DNA of 32,049 nucleotides from Candidatus Binatia bacterium (GTDB taxonomy: Bacteria > Desulfobacterota > Binatia > UBA12015), in assembly GCA_019749875.1 (NCBI GenBank), contig JAIEPK010000168.1:1-32049 (forward strand), given 5' to 3'. The notes beneath the pieces were generated by a model. The model did not search any database. It was given only the letters and a program-made list of their open reading frames with translations, and was not told the origin of the DNA. Positions 1 through 7,749 of this stretch are shown here, in pieces; positions within the stretch are counted from its first letter, which is position 1, and each line of letters starts with the position of its first letter. Position numbers and translations under genes: made by a program.

Positions 1-2199
1 CAGCGGCAGCAGCGCACCGGCGCGCACGAAGAGCGGCAGCTCGTCGAGCGGCGCGGGCACCTCGACCTCGCGCCCGCCGTCGAGCACCGTCGCGCGCCCC
101 TCGAGGTGGTACGCCCCGGTCGCCTCGTCGAACCCGATCGCACGCCAGAAGTCGATCCAGTCGCCGGCCGGCAGATAGGCGCGACGTGTGGTCGCGCCCG
201 CCTCCAGCACCGGTGCCGCGAGCAGATCGGGGCCGAACAGGAGCTCGTCGTCGCGCGCCGCGGCGCGCGCATCGTTCGGATGGGCGAGCAGCAGGTGGCG
301 CATGATGGGCAGGCCGCTCCGCTGGTACTCCTCGGCCGCCGCGGCGAGGTAGGGCTGCAGCTGGGTGCGCAGCTTCGCGTAGCGGCGCCAGTTCGCGATC
401 TGCGCCGGATCGTCCACCTGCGGGCGCTCGTAGTCGGGCAGCGCGATGCCGTCGCGCTCGGTGCGCATGACGCCGGACACCGCACCGAGCTGCACCCAGC
501 GCGCCAGCAGCTCGTCCGTCAAGCGCCGGCCGCGGAACGAGAAGAAGCCGCCGATGTCGGAGCCCCAGAGCCCGACGCCGGACAGGCCCATGCCGAGCCC
601 GGCACGCAGCGCGGACTGCAGGCCGTCGTAGCCCCAGTCGGTGGTCGGGTCGCCGCCCCAGACGACCTGCGCGCAGCGCGCCGCTCCGGTCCAGCCGGAG
701 CGCTGGAAGCGGACGATCGGCTTTCGCTGCTTGCGCGCGAAGTCCCACGCGGCGCAGTGATAGTCGACCACGTAGCGGTTGTGCGCCGCCGCGCCGACGC
801 GACCGTCGTGGGGACGCGCGTCGAGCGGCGTGTACTCGCCGAAGTCCTCCATCCAGCCGTCGTGGCCGTCGGCGACGGCGTCGGCGAGCAGCTGCTGGAA
901 CGCACGACGTCCAGGCCCGAACGAGAAGTCGTACTGTCCGACGACGAACGGCCGCGTGGTGAAGTACGTGTAGAGGTACGGCTCCAGCGCGGGGTCGCGG
1001 AGCAGCGCACCGGTGCGCTCTGCGTGACGGAACGGCTCGGCGTAGCTCTCGCACAGCATCGGATTGAAGTAGGTCGTGACCGCGACCCCCTGCGCGTGCA
1101 GCGCTTCGACGCGCGCCGCCTCGCTGCTCCGGTCGCCGCCGCACGGCAGGTAGTGGAGGTACGTCTGCGCGACCGACACCGGCGCGTCGGCGGCACGCAG
1201 CGCCCTCAGCTGCGATACTTGACCATCGACCGAGCCGCCCGGCTGGTACCACGGTCCGAGCACCCAGGGCGCCGCATCGGCGACCGGCGGCTGGTGACCC
1301 GTCCACGCGGAGAAGCGTGCCAGCGCATCCGCCGGCGCCGGTCCGGCGAACACGACGAAGCGCAGCGCGCGCGGCGCCGGCAGCCGCGGCTCGCCGTCGG
1401 GCGCGCCGTGCACGGTGAAGCTCCAGGCGTCGCTGCGCTCGCTCCCGAGGCGGTGGTAGACCGTGTCGTCGTTCGCGACCAGGACGCCGTAGCCGCGGTT
1501 CGACACGATCCAGGGGATCGGGAAGTAGGTCGCATCGAGGCGGCGGCGGAAGCCCGGCGGCGGCAGGAGCGCGCCGATGCCGTCGTACTCGTCCTCGCGG
1601 TACGGACCGTCCGAGACGTAGCTCTCGACCTCCCGTCCACGGTGCTCCACCGCGTCGGCGCGCTCGCCGAGCCCGAAGAAGCGTTCACCGTCGTCCGTCC
1701 GCCAGGCGATGCCGAGCGCCTCGACGTCGGAGGTGGCACCGCGGATCTCCGCCGACAGCGCGATCACGCCGCTCGCCTCGGCCTCGACGCGAAGCTCGAT
1801 CTGCCGCCCGGCCGGATCATCGGTGTCGAGCCGCAGCAGCGCCGGGCCGCGTGGCACCCGCTGCCGGACGCTCGCGACGCGCACCGCCTGCCGCCAGCCG
1901 GTCGCGTCGCGGAAGCCGAGCGTTCCGGTGCGGGCCGGATCGGCAGTGGGCGCGTCGCGGAGAAAGATGCCCGTCCCGTCGTCGAAGGCCAACGCGAACG
2001 GCTCGGCGGCGATGCGCAGCTCGAGCGAGCCCGACACGACGCGCGTCGCGTCCATGGGCGCACCAAGCGCTGCCGCCTCGGGCGCGGCGAGGGCGAGCAC
2101 GAGGAGAATCCGCCCCCCTCCGGCCCGCACGAAGGAGAGCCCCGCGCGAGCACGCCGGGCCACGGTGGCGACCAGCGACGACGACATCCGGCGAATCAT
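1..2199 (-). CDS. Secreted GH31 family alpha-glycosidase (3' end missing)
   Basis: Retaining alpha-glycoside hydrolase of family 31, probably exported. The frame is open from the ATG at 2199 to the window edge (733 codons, no stop). The N-terminus is basic (MIRRM) and followed by a hydrophobic stretch near residues 33-45 (ILLVLALAAPEAAA), which looks like a signal peptide or membrane anchor. A beta-sandwich-like N domain leads into the barrel. The nucleophile motif GWMEDFGEY has Asp452. The WGGDPTTDW motif has the predicted acid/base Asp517, 65 residues later, which is the usual GH31 spacing. GSDIGGF follows, then the C-terminal motif LDELPLFVRAGALLP. The DFGE form of the nucleophile motif resembles the YicI/YihQ branch (alpha-xylosidase, sulfoquinovosidase) more than classic maltases, but the substrate cannot be read from this. 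It is divergent from the CAP gene across about 280 bp. Probably only the C-terminal beta domain is missing. Confidence 0.9.
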   Translation of the reverse strand, partial: MIRRMSSSLVATVARRARAGLSFVRAGGGRILLVLALAAPEAAALGAPMDATRVVSGSLELRIAAEPFALAFDDGTGIFLRDAPTADPARTGTLGFRDATGWRQAVRVASVRQRVPRGPALLRLDTDDPAGRQIELRVEAEASGVIALSAEIRGATSDVEALGIAWRTDDGERFFGLGERADAVEHRGREVESYVSDGPYREDEYDGIGALLPPPGFRRRLDATYFPIPWIVSNRGYGVLVANDDTVYHRLGSERSDAWSFTVHGAPDGEPRLPAPRALRFVVFAGPAPADALARFSAWTGHQPPVADAAPWVLGPWYQPGGSVDGQVSQLRALRAADAPVSVAQTYLHYLPCGGDRSSEAARVEALHAQGVAVTTYFNPMLCESYAEPFRHAERTGALLRDPALEPYLYTYFTTRPFVVGQYDFSFGPGRRAFQQLLADAVADGHDGWMEDFGEYTPLDARPHDGRVGAAAHNRYVVDYHCAAWDFARKQRKPIVRFQRSGWTGAARCAQVVWGGDPTTDWGYDGLQSALRAGLGMGLSGVGLWGSDIGGFFSFRGRRLTDELLARWVQLGAVSGVMRTERDGIALPDYERPQVDDPAQIANWRRYAKLRTQLQPYLAAAAEEYQRSGLPIMRHLLLAHPNDARAAARDDELLFGPDLLAAPVLEAGATTRRAYLPAGDWIDFWRAIGFDEATGAYHLEGRATVLDGGREVEVPAPLDELPLFVRAGALLPL

Positions 2200-2466
2200 C
2201 GATGCCCCCGGTGGGGCACGCAAGAAGCATTTCGCCGCCCCGGACGTGCGACGACCGGCTGCGCGATGGCTTCCGGCCGAGGCCACACGGCGGAAGCCGC
2301 ACCGGCCCCTTGCGAGGCGACCCCTCGCGGGCGACGCGGCGAACCGTTATGCAGTCGGCGGACCGGCCCACCCCCTCTTGAACGCCCGCCCCGTCCCGGC
2401 CCACGATGACACGCAGTCGCTGGCGCAGTTTCGTCGCGTGCTGCCGATGCTGCCGGAATGAAGAGC
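2200..2466. other. Divergent intergenic region, no gene seen
   Basis: This spacer separates the starts of the GH31 gene (-) and the CAP gene (+), so it should hold both promoters. I could not identify a convincing -35/-10 pair, an operator repeat or an RNA gene in it. Confidence 0.5.
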
Positions 2467-2475
2467 GGAGGGGAG
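2467..2475 (+). promoter_or_regulatory. Ribosome binding site choosing the CAP gene start
   Basis: GGAGGGGAG ends three bases before the ATG at 2479; its GGAGG core (2467-2471) is 7 nt from that ATG. It lies downstream of the earlier in-frame ATG at 2458. The 2479 start is therefore preferred, and it puts a clean signal peptide at the N-terminus. Confidence 0.7.
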
Positions 2476-2478
2476 AGG

Positions 2479-3555
2479 ATGCAGGGGTGGTCGAGCGCAT
2501 GGCGGACGGTCGTCGTCGGGATCGCGTTGCTCGCGACACCGGCCGGAGCGGCCTCGACCGACTGTCTCGGCGATGCGCCGGCCGCACTCGGTGACGCGCA
2601 GGCGATTCGCGACACCCGCACCTGGATCGACGCCGCCTGCCCGTGCGAGGACTTCGACGGCTCGGCGGACCACGACCGGCGCGCGTACAAGCGCTGCGCG
2701 AAGAGCGTCGTCACGTCGCTCGTCGACGCCGGTGCGCTGCGCGCGGCGTGCAGCGGCAAGGTCAAGCGCGTCACGTTCAAGTCGGTGTGCGGCTATGCGC
2801 GCAGCCGGAGCGCAACCGTCTGCACCCATGAGACGCTCGCGACCGGTGCCGTGACGTGCTCGATCGCGCTGCCCGGAACGGCGTGCCGCGACACCGCCGG
2901 TGTGGACGACGCGACGCGCTGCACGGGCTTCACGCACTGCATCGACGCGGCCGACACCAACGGCGACCTGCGCATCGCGGCGCCCGGCGACAGCGGCGGC
3001 TGCGCATCCACGCCGAGCCCGACCCCGCAGCCGACCTCCACACCAGCGCCGTACGCGACCGGCGTACTCGGCAAGCAGCTCTTCGACCTCGTCAATCAAT
3101 ATCGCGCGGCGAACGGCAAGCCGGCCCATCCGTACTCCCCCACCATGGGCATCACCGCAGCGGCGCACGTGTCCGATCTCGCACTGCACCCCGAGATCGA
3201 CTCCGGCGTCTGCATTCCGCACAGCTGGTCGCGCTACGGCGGGCTCCTGTGGACCGGCTGCTGCTACACGATCGACGCCGCGCAGGCCGATTGCATGTGG
3301 AGCAAGCCGCGCCAGCTCAGCGCCGGACTCGGCCTGCAGCACTACAGCGGCAACGGCTACGAGATCGCGCTGCGGGCGTTCGACGGCGTCACGCCGCAGC
3401 AGGTGATCGAGGCGTTCGTCAACAGCCCGCCGCACCGTGCGGTGATGCTGAGCAGCGGCGGCTGGCAGTTCCTCGACGGCCATCCGGCGATGGGAGCGGC
3501 GATCCTCGGCAAGTACGCGGTGGTGTGGTTCGGCGACGCGACGGATCCGAACTGA
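2479..3555 (+). CDS. Secreted protein: Cys-rich N-terminal region plus CAP (SCP/PR-1-like) domain
   Basis: A predicted exported 358-residue protein. The signal peptide is clear (residues 1-25, VVVGIALLATPAGAA). Residues 29-176 hold about 13 cysteines in a region with no function I recognise; its spacing (WIDAACPC, KRCAKS, AACSGK, KSVCGY) suggests disulfides. A Ser/Thr/Pro linker (about 177-191) follows. Residues about 196-355 form a CAP domain: LFDLVNQYRAANGKPAH at the start, PHSW, YEIA, VIEAFVNSPPHRAVML and the closing MGAAILGKYAVVWFGD. CAP domains outside eukaryotes are common in secreted proteins and their biochemical role is mostly unclear. The gene stands alone, with 144 bp to the next one. 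Related low-identity Cys-rich exported proteins occur at 11.3-14.1 kb and 17.9 kb. Confidence 0.82.
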   Translation: MQGWSSAWRTVVVGIALLATPAGAASTDCLGDAPAALGDAQAIRDTRTWIDAACPCEDFDGSADHDRRAYKRCAKSVVTSLVDAGALRAACSGKVKRVTFKSVCGYARSRSATVCTHETLATGAVTCSIALPGTACRDTAGVDDATRCTGFTHCIDAADTNGDLRIAAPGDSGGCASTPSPTPQPTSTPAPYATGVLGKQLFDLVNQYRAANGKPAHPYSPTMGITAAAHVSDLALHPEIDSGVCIPHSWSRYGGLLWTGCCYTIDAAQADCMWSKPRQLSAGLGLQHYSGNGYEIALRAFDGVTPQQVIEAFVNSPPHRAVMLSSGGWQFLDGHPAMGAAILGKYAVVWFGDATDPN

Positions 3556-3699
3556 GCGGCGCGGCAGCGTGGCGGCGTCCGGACGGGTCGCTGGTCGCGC
3601 CACCGTCCGGAGAGGCACGGGTCCTGCACCACCGCCGCTCATCCTGCTCGCTCGGCGCGCGACCGGTGTGATAGGAGGCGCGCTTCCGCGAGCGTCGCC

Positions 3700-6600
3700 G
3701 TGTCCCCTTCCCAGCGCACAACCTCTCCCGCCTCGCACCCCGGCCTCGGGCTGCTCGGACTCTGCTTCTTCCTGTCCGGCATGGGGAGCCTCGCGCTCGA
3801 GGTGGTGTGGACGCGGCAGCTCCGGCTGATTTTTGGCTCGACCACGCTCGCCGCGAGCACGATCCTGGTCGCGTACATGCTCGGGCTCGGGGTGGGCGGC
3901 CTGCTCGGCGGACGCATCGCCGGGCGACTGCGCGACGGCGTGCGCGCGTACGGCTGGATCGAGGTGGCGATCGGGGTCTACGCGCTCGCCGTGCCGTGGC
4001 TGCTGCTGCTCGTCCCGCAGCTCGATCGGACGGTCCTCGCCGGACTCTCGTTCTGGCCGGCCGCGCTGTGCCGCTTCCTGGTCGCGCTGCTCCTGCTGCT
4101 GATCCCGACGGTCCTGATGGGGGCGACGCTGCCGATCCTGGTGGCGGCGCTGGTGCGTCGCCTGCCGCTCGTCGCAGGCGGCACCGGGCTGCTGTACGGC
4201 CTCAACACCTTCGGCGCCGTTGCCGGCGTGTTCCTCGCGACCTTCGTTCTCTTTCCGACGGTCGGCCTGGCACGGACCAACATGCTCGGCGCGCTGCTCG
4301 ACGTCGCGGTCGGCGTGATCGCGCTGACGGTGCTGTCACGCCGCGTCGCTGCGTGGCACGACGATGCAGCGGTCGGCGAGACTGCGTCGTCGCGCGTGCG
4401 CACGGTGGAAGCGCCGCCGATCGCCTTGCTGCTCGGCACGTACGCGACCGTCGGCTTCACGGCGCTGCTCTACGAGGTGGCGTGGACGCGTGCGCTGGCA
4501 GTCGTTCTCGGCTCGTCGATCTACGCCTTCTCCTCGATGCTCGGCTCGTTCCTGACCGGCATCGCGGCCGGCAGCCTGCTGTTCCGACGCTGGATCGACC
4601 GCACGACGCGACCGGTGGCCCTGCTGCAGGCAGGGCTCGTCGCCCTCGCGGCACTCGGTCTCGCGACGACGCTGGCCCTCCCCCACCTGCCCGACCTGCT
4701 GCTCGCATGGATGCTGCGCGAAGGCCTCGGCTCGACCGGGATCACGATCGCGCAGATCGGGCTGTCGATGCTCGCCATGCTGCCGCCGACGCTCATCCTC
4801 GGTGGCTTGTTCCCGCTGGTGACGCGCCTCACGGCGCACGGCACCGGCGATGCGGGCGACGCCGTCGGCAAGGTGTACTTCGCCAACACGCTGGGCTCCG
4901 CGTCGGGCGCGTTCGCGACCGGCTTTCTCCTGATCCCGCGACTCGGGCTGCGCGACACGCTGGCGCTCGGCGCGGTCGTCAACCTGGTCGTCACCGGCAT
5001 CCTGCTGCTCGTCACGCGGCGCGAGCGCCAGAGCGCGATCCCGGCCGTGTGCGCCTTCGCCGCGGCAGCCGCGCTGTGCGTGATCCCGATCCCGTTCGAC
5101 CGCATGGCGCTCACGCGCGGCGTCTTCCGCAGCCCGGAGAGCGTGCTCGACTTCGGGCTGCCGTTCCTGCCGCTCGACGGCATCCAGGCGAACGAGCTGC
5201 TGTACTACCGCGACGGGCTCAACTCGACGGTGTCCGTCGAGCGCGACGGCGCGGTCACCATGCTGCGCGTCAATGGCAAGATCGATGCGTCGGACTTCGG
5301 CGACATGCCGACCCAGGTCCTGCTCGGGCAGCTGCCGCTGCTGTTCGGGCCGCCGGCGAAGAAGGTTCTGGTCATCGGCTACGCATCGGGGGTGACCACC
5401 GGCTCGGTCGCGCGCCACCGCGAGGTGGAGCGCATCGACGCGGTCGAGATCGAGCCCGCGATCGTCGAAGCGTCGCACTTCTTCGACCGCCAGAGCGGGC
5501 GGCCGCTCGACGATCCACGCGTCCATCTCGTCCTCGACGACGCACGCGCCCATCTCGCACGGACGAGTGAGCGCTACGACGTCATCATCTCGGAGCCGTC
5601 GAATCCGTGGATGAGCGGCGTGTCCAACCTGTTCACGCGCGAGTTCTTCCGCATCGCGCACGGCGCGCTCGCGCCGGGCGGACGGCTCCTGCAGTGGGTG
5701 CAGCTGTACTCGCTCGAGCCGCAGGCGCTGGCCTCGATCCTCGCCGCGGTGCGCGGCGAGTTCGGCTACGTCTACGCCTTCGCGCACGCGCAGAACAGCC
5801 CGGACATGCTGCTACTCGCCACCGATCGCCCGCTGAGCCGCGACGATCTGCCGCGCTGGGAGAAGCTCGATCCGGCGGTGCAGGCGGATCTGCAGCGCGT
5901 GGGGAGCTTCTCGACGGAGGATCTCTGGAGCCTGCTGCGCCTGCTGCCCGACCAGATCGAGCAGCTCGCCGCACGAGCGGATGCGGTCAACTCGGACGAC
6001 AATCTGCGCATCGAGCTCGACACGCCGCGCATGCTGCACGTCGAGACGGTGCTGCCGAACTGGGCGGCGTTCGTGGAGCTCTCGCCGAAGGGACCGCTGC
6101 CGCTCCTCGAGCAGCTGGGCGAGCCGCTCGACAAGGACCGGCTCGGACGCCTCGCGCTCTCGTCGATGCAGAGGCGCGCGTCGAGAGAGGTCGCCACGGC
6201 ACTCCTCGAGCCCGCGGTGGCACGCGGCCGTAGCGGGCCCGCGATCGCCGCCGCGGTGCTCATCGCACGCGATCTCGACGAGCAGGGGAAGCTCCGCTTG
6301 GACGATCAGCTCGCCTCGCTCGACGAGGCGGTCGAGCTCGCACCACACGACGTGGACGTCCTCGTCCTGCGCGGTGAGATCGCGCTCGAGGCCGAGCGTC
6401 CCGCGGACGCCCTCACCAGCGCCGACGCCGCTCTCGCCGCCCGCCCCGGGGATCTGCGTGCCGCAGCCGTGCGCGCGCGCGCCCTGGCGGCACTCGAGCG
6501 CTTCGAGGAAGCGCGCACACAGCTCGCACCACTGCTGCAGTCGCCGATGACGAGCTTCGACCCCGAGCTGCTGCAGCTCGCGGCCCGACTCGAGGCGGCC

Positions 6601-6924
6601 ACGGGCCGCGACGCGGAAGCGGTGCGCGCGCTGCGCGCGTATCTGCACGACGACAACGCGAACTGGATCGAGGGGTGGATGCTGCTGGCCGAGAGCGAGC
6701 GCCGCCTCGGGCACGACGCCCAGGCGGCCGCCGCGACGGAGAATGCCGACCGCACCGCGCGCAACCAGGCGATCCTGCTGCACCGTCAAGCACGTGCCGC
6801 GGCCTGGCACGGCGACGACGAGCGCAGCGCGCAGCTGCTCGACATGGCCCTGATGCTCGCCCCCGACGACGCGGCGGCACGCGCGGAGCGCGCTGCCCTC
6901 GGCACGGCCGCGGACCGCCCCTAG
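3700..6924 (+). CDS. Fused MFS-like membrane / spermidine-synthase-like / TPR protein
   Basis: A 1074-residue three-part protein. Residues about 12-455 are a polytopic membrane region of two similar halves, each opening with a motif of the form E-V-(V/A)-W-T-R (FFLSGMGSLALEVVWTRQL and TVGFTALLYEVAWTRAL). This is typical of fused MFS/spermidine synthase proteins. Residues about 550-710 form a Rossmann-like spermidine-synthase domain: VLVIGYASGVTTGS near 556, the acidic ribose-contact motif VEIEP, DDAR, and SEPSNPW near 631. The C-terminal about 250 residues are Ala/Leu/Glu-rich and TPR-like. Aminopropyl transfer is not established for this fused family, so real polyamine synthesis is doubtful. 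The GTG at 3700 is the annotated start; an AGGAGG at 3673-3678 is 21 nt away, which is too far to be a normal Shine-Dalgarno for it. Confidence 0.82.
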   Translation: MSPSQRTTSPASHPGLGLLGLCFFLSGMGSLALEVVWTRQLRLIFGSTTLAASTILVAYMLGLGVGGLLGGRIAGRLRDGVRAYGWIEVAIGVYALAVPWLLLLVPQLDRTVLAGLSFWPAALCRFLVALLLLLIPTVLMGATLPILVAALVRRLPLVAGGTGLLYGLNTFGAVAGVFLATFVLFPTVGLARTNMLGALLDVAVGVIALTVLSRRVAAWHDDAAVGETASSRVRTVEAPPIALLLGTYATVGFTALLYEVAWTRALAVVLGSSIYAFSSMLGSFLTGIAAGSLLFRRWIDRTTRPVALLQAGLVALAALGLATTLALPHLPDLLLAWMLREGLGSTGITIAQIGLSMLAMLPPTLILGGLFPLVTRLTAHGTGDAGDAVGKVYFANTLGSASGAFATGFLLIPRLGLRDTLALGAVVNLVVTGILLLVTRRERQSAIPAVCAFAAAAALCVIPIPFDRMALTRGVFRSPESVLDFGLPFLPLDGIQANELLYYRDGLNSTVSVERDGAVTMLRVNGKIDASDFGDMPTQVLLGQLPLLFGPPAKKVLVIGYASGVTTGSVARHREVERIDAVEIEPAIVEASHFFDRQSGRPLDDPRVHLVLDDARAHLARTSERYDVIISEPSNPWMSGVSNLFTREFFRIAHGALAPGGRLLQWVQLYSLEPQALASILAAVRGEFGYVYAFAHAQNSPDMLLLATDRPLSRDDLPRWEKLDPAVQADLQRVGSFSTEDLWSLLRLLPDQIEQLAARADAVNSDDNLRIELDTPRMLHVETVLPNWAAFVELSPKGPLPLLEQLGEPLDKDRLGRLALSSMQRRASREVATALLEPAVARGRSGPAIAAAVLIARDLDEQGKLRLDDQLASLDEAVELAPHDVDVLVLRGEIALEAERPADALTSADAALAARPGDLRAAAVRARALAALERFEEARTQLAPLLQSPMTSFDPELLQLAARLEAATGRDAEAVRALRAYLHDDNANWIEGWMLLAESERRLGHDAQAAAATENADRTARNQAILLHRQARAAAWHGDDERSAQLLDMALMLAPDDAAARAERAALGTAADRP

Positions 6925-7073
6925 TGCACCGCCGTGCCCCTGGGCAAGCCCTCCGCGGTGTGGTTCGCTGCGCGACACGTGCGAACGGACCCGAACGATC
7001 GCTCCGACGGCAGCGCGGGATCGGCGCGTGTGCCCACCGGACCAAGACGCCGCCGCGCTCGCCGCACGCGCGC

Positions 7074-7631
7074 ATGAGCAAGGCGTTCACGAAGGAGTCC
7101 GACGCCGCGGACGACGACCTCGACCGCGAGGAGGACGCCGGCATCCCGGGCGGGTTCACGAACTACATCACGCCCGCCGGACACAAGCGCCTGAGCGACG
7201 AGCTCGATCGCCTGTGGAAGGTCGACCGGCCGAAGCTGGTCGAGACCATCGCCTGGGCAGCCGGCAACGGCGATCGCTCGGAAAACGGCGACTACATCTA
7301 CGGCAAGAAGAAGCTGCGCGAGATCGACCGCCGGATCCGCTTCCTCGGCAAGCGTCTCGACAGCGCCGTCGTCGTCGACAACGCGGGCAAGGCGCACCAG
7401 CAGGTCTTCTTCGGTGCGACGGTCACGGTCCTCGACGAGGAGGGCCACGAGCGCACCGTGAGCATCGTCGGCGTGGACGAGCTCGATCCGGCACGCGGCC
7501 GCGTGTCGTGGATCTCACCGATCGCGACCGCGTTGCTCAAGGCGAGCGTCGGCGACGTGGTGACGCTCAAGACGCCGCGCGCCACCGAGGAGCTCGAGAT
7601 CGTGGACATCCGCTACGATCCGCTGCCGTGA
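7074..7631 (+). CDS. greB: Transcript cleavage factor GreB
   Basis: GreB binds RNA polymerase's secondary channel and stimulates cleavage of backtracked transcripts. The 185-residue product matches the family along its length: YITPAGHKRLSDELDRLW, the coiled-coil segment WAAGNGDRSENGDYIYGKKK with the acidic tip residues, REIDRRIRFLGKRL, and the C-terminal VSWISPIATALLKASVGD domain. GreB is usually about 160 residues; this one carries an extra N-terminal stretch of about 25 residues rich in Asp/Glu (ESDAADDDLDREEDAG). The start is the ATG at 7074; upstream in-frame sequence does not look like protein. It runs convergent with the cell-wall protein downstream. Confidence 0.93.
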   Translation: MSKAFTKESDAADDDLDREEDAGIPGGFTNYITPAGHKRLSDELDRLWKVDRPKLVETIAWAAGNGDRSENGDYIYGKKKLREIDRRIRFLGKRLDSAVVVDNAGKAHQQVFFGATVTVLDEEGHERTVSIVGVDELDPARGRVSWISPIATALLKASVGDVVTLKTPRATEELEIVDIRYDPLP

Positions 7632-7709
7632 CGGAGCACGCACGGGCGTCGCATGCCGCGGATGCTTGACGCGTCACGCGCGCGGTGGGCGGTCGCTCGC
7701 GATGCGACA

Positions 7710-7734
7710 CGGCGTCGCGCGCCGAGCGACGCCG
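7710..7734. terminator. Possible bidirectional hairpin between convergent genes
   Basis: A 9-bp perfect stem (CGGCGTCGC at 7710-7718 with GCGACGCCG at 7726-7734) around a 7-nt loop lies between the greB stop and the stop of the minus-strand gene ending at 7750. There is no T tract, so rho-independent activity is uncertain. Confidence 0.4.
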
Positions 7735-7749
7735 CGACACGCGCGACCG

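Noticed and set aside
106-2409. Long open frame on the plus strand opposite the GH31 gene
   Set aside because: It is Arg/Ala/Val-rich with no motifs, while the minus strand carries a full set of GH31 motifs. It is an antisense shadow of GC-rich coding.
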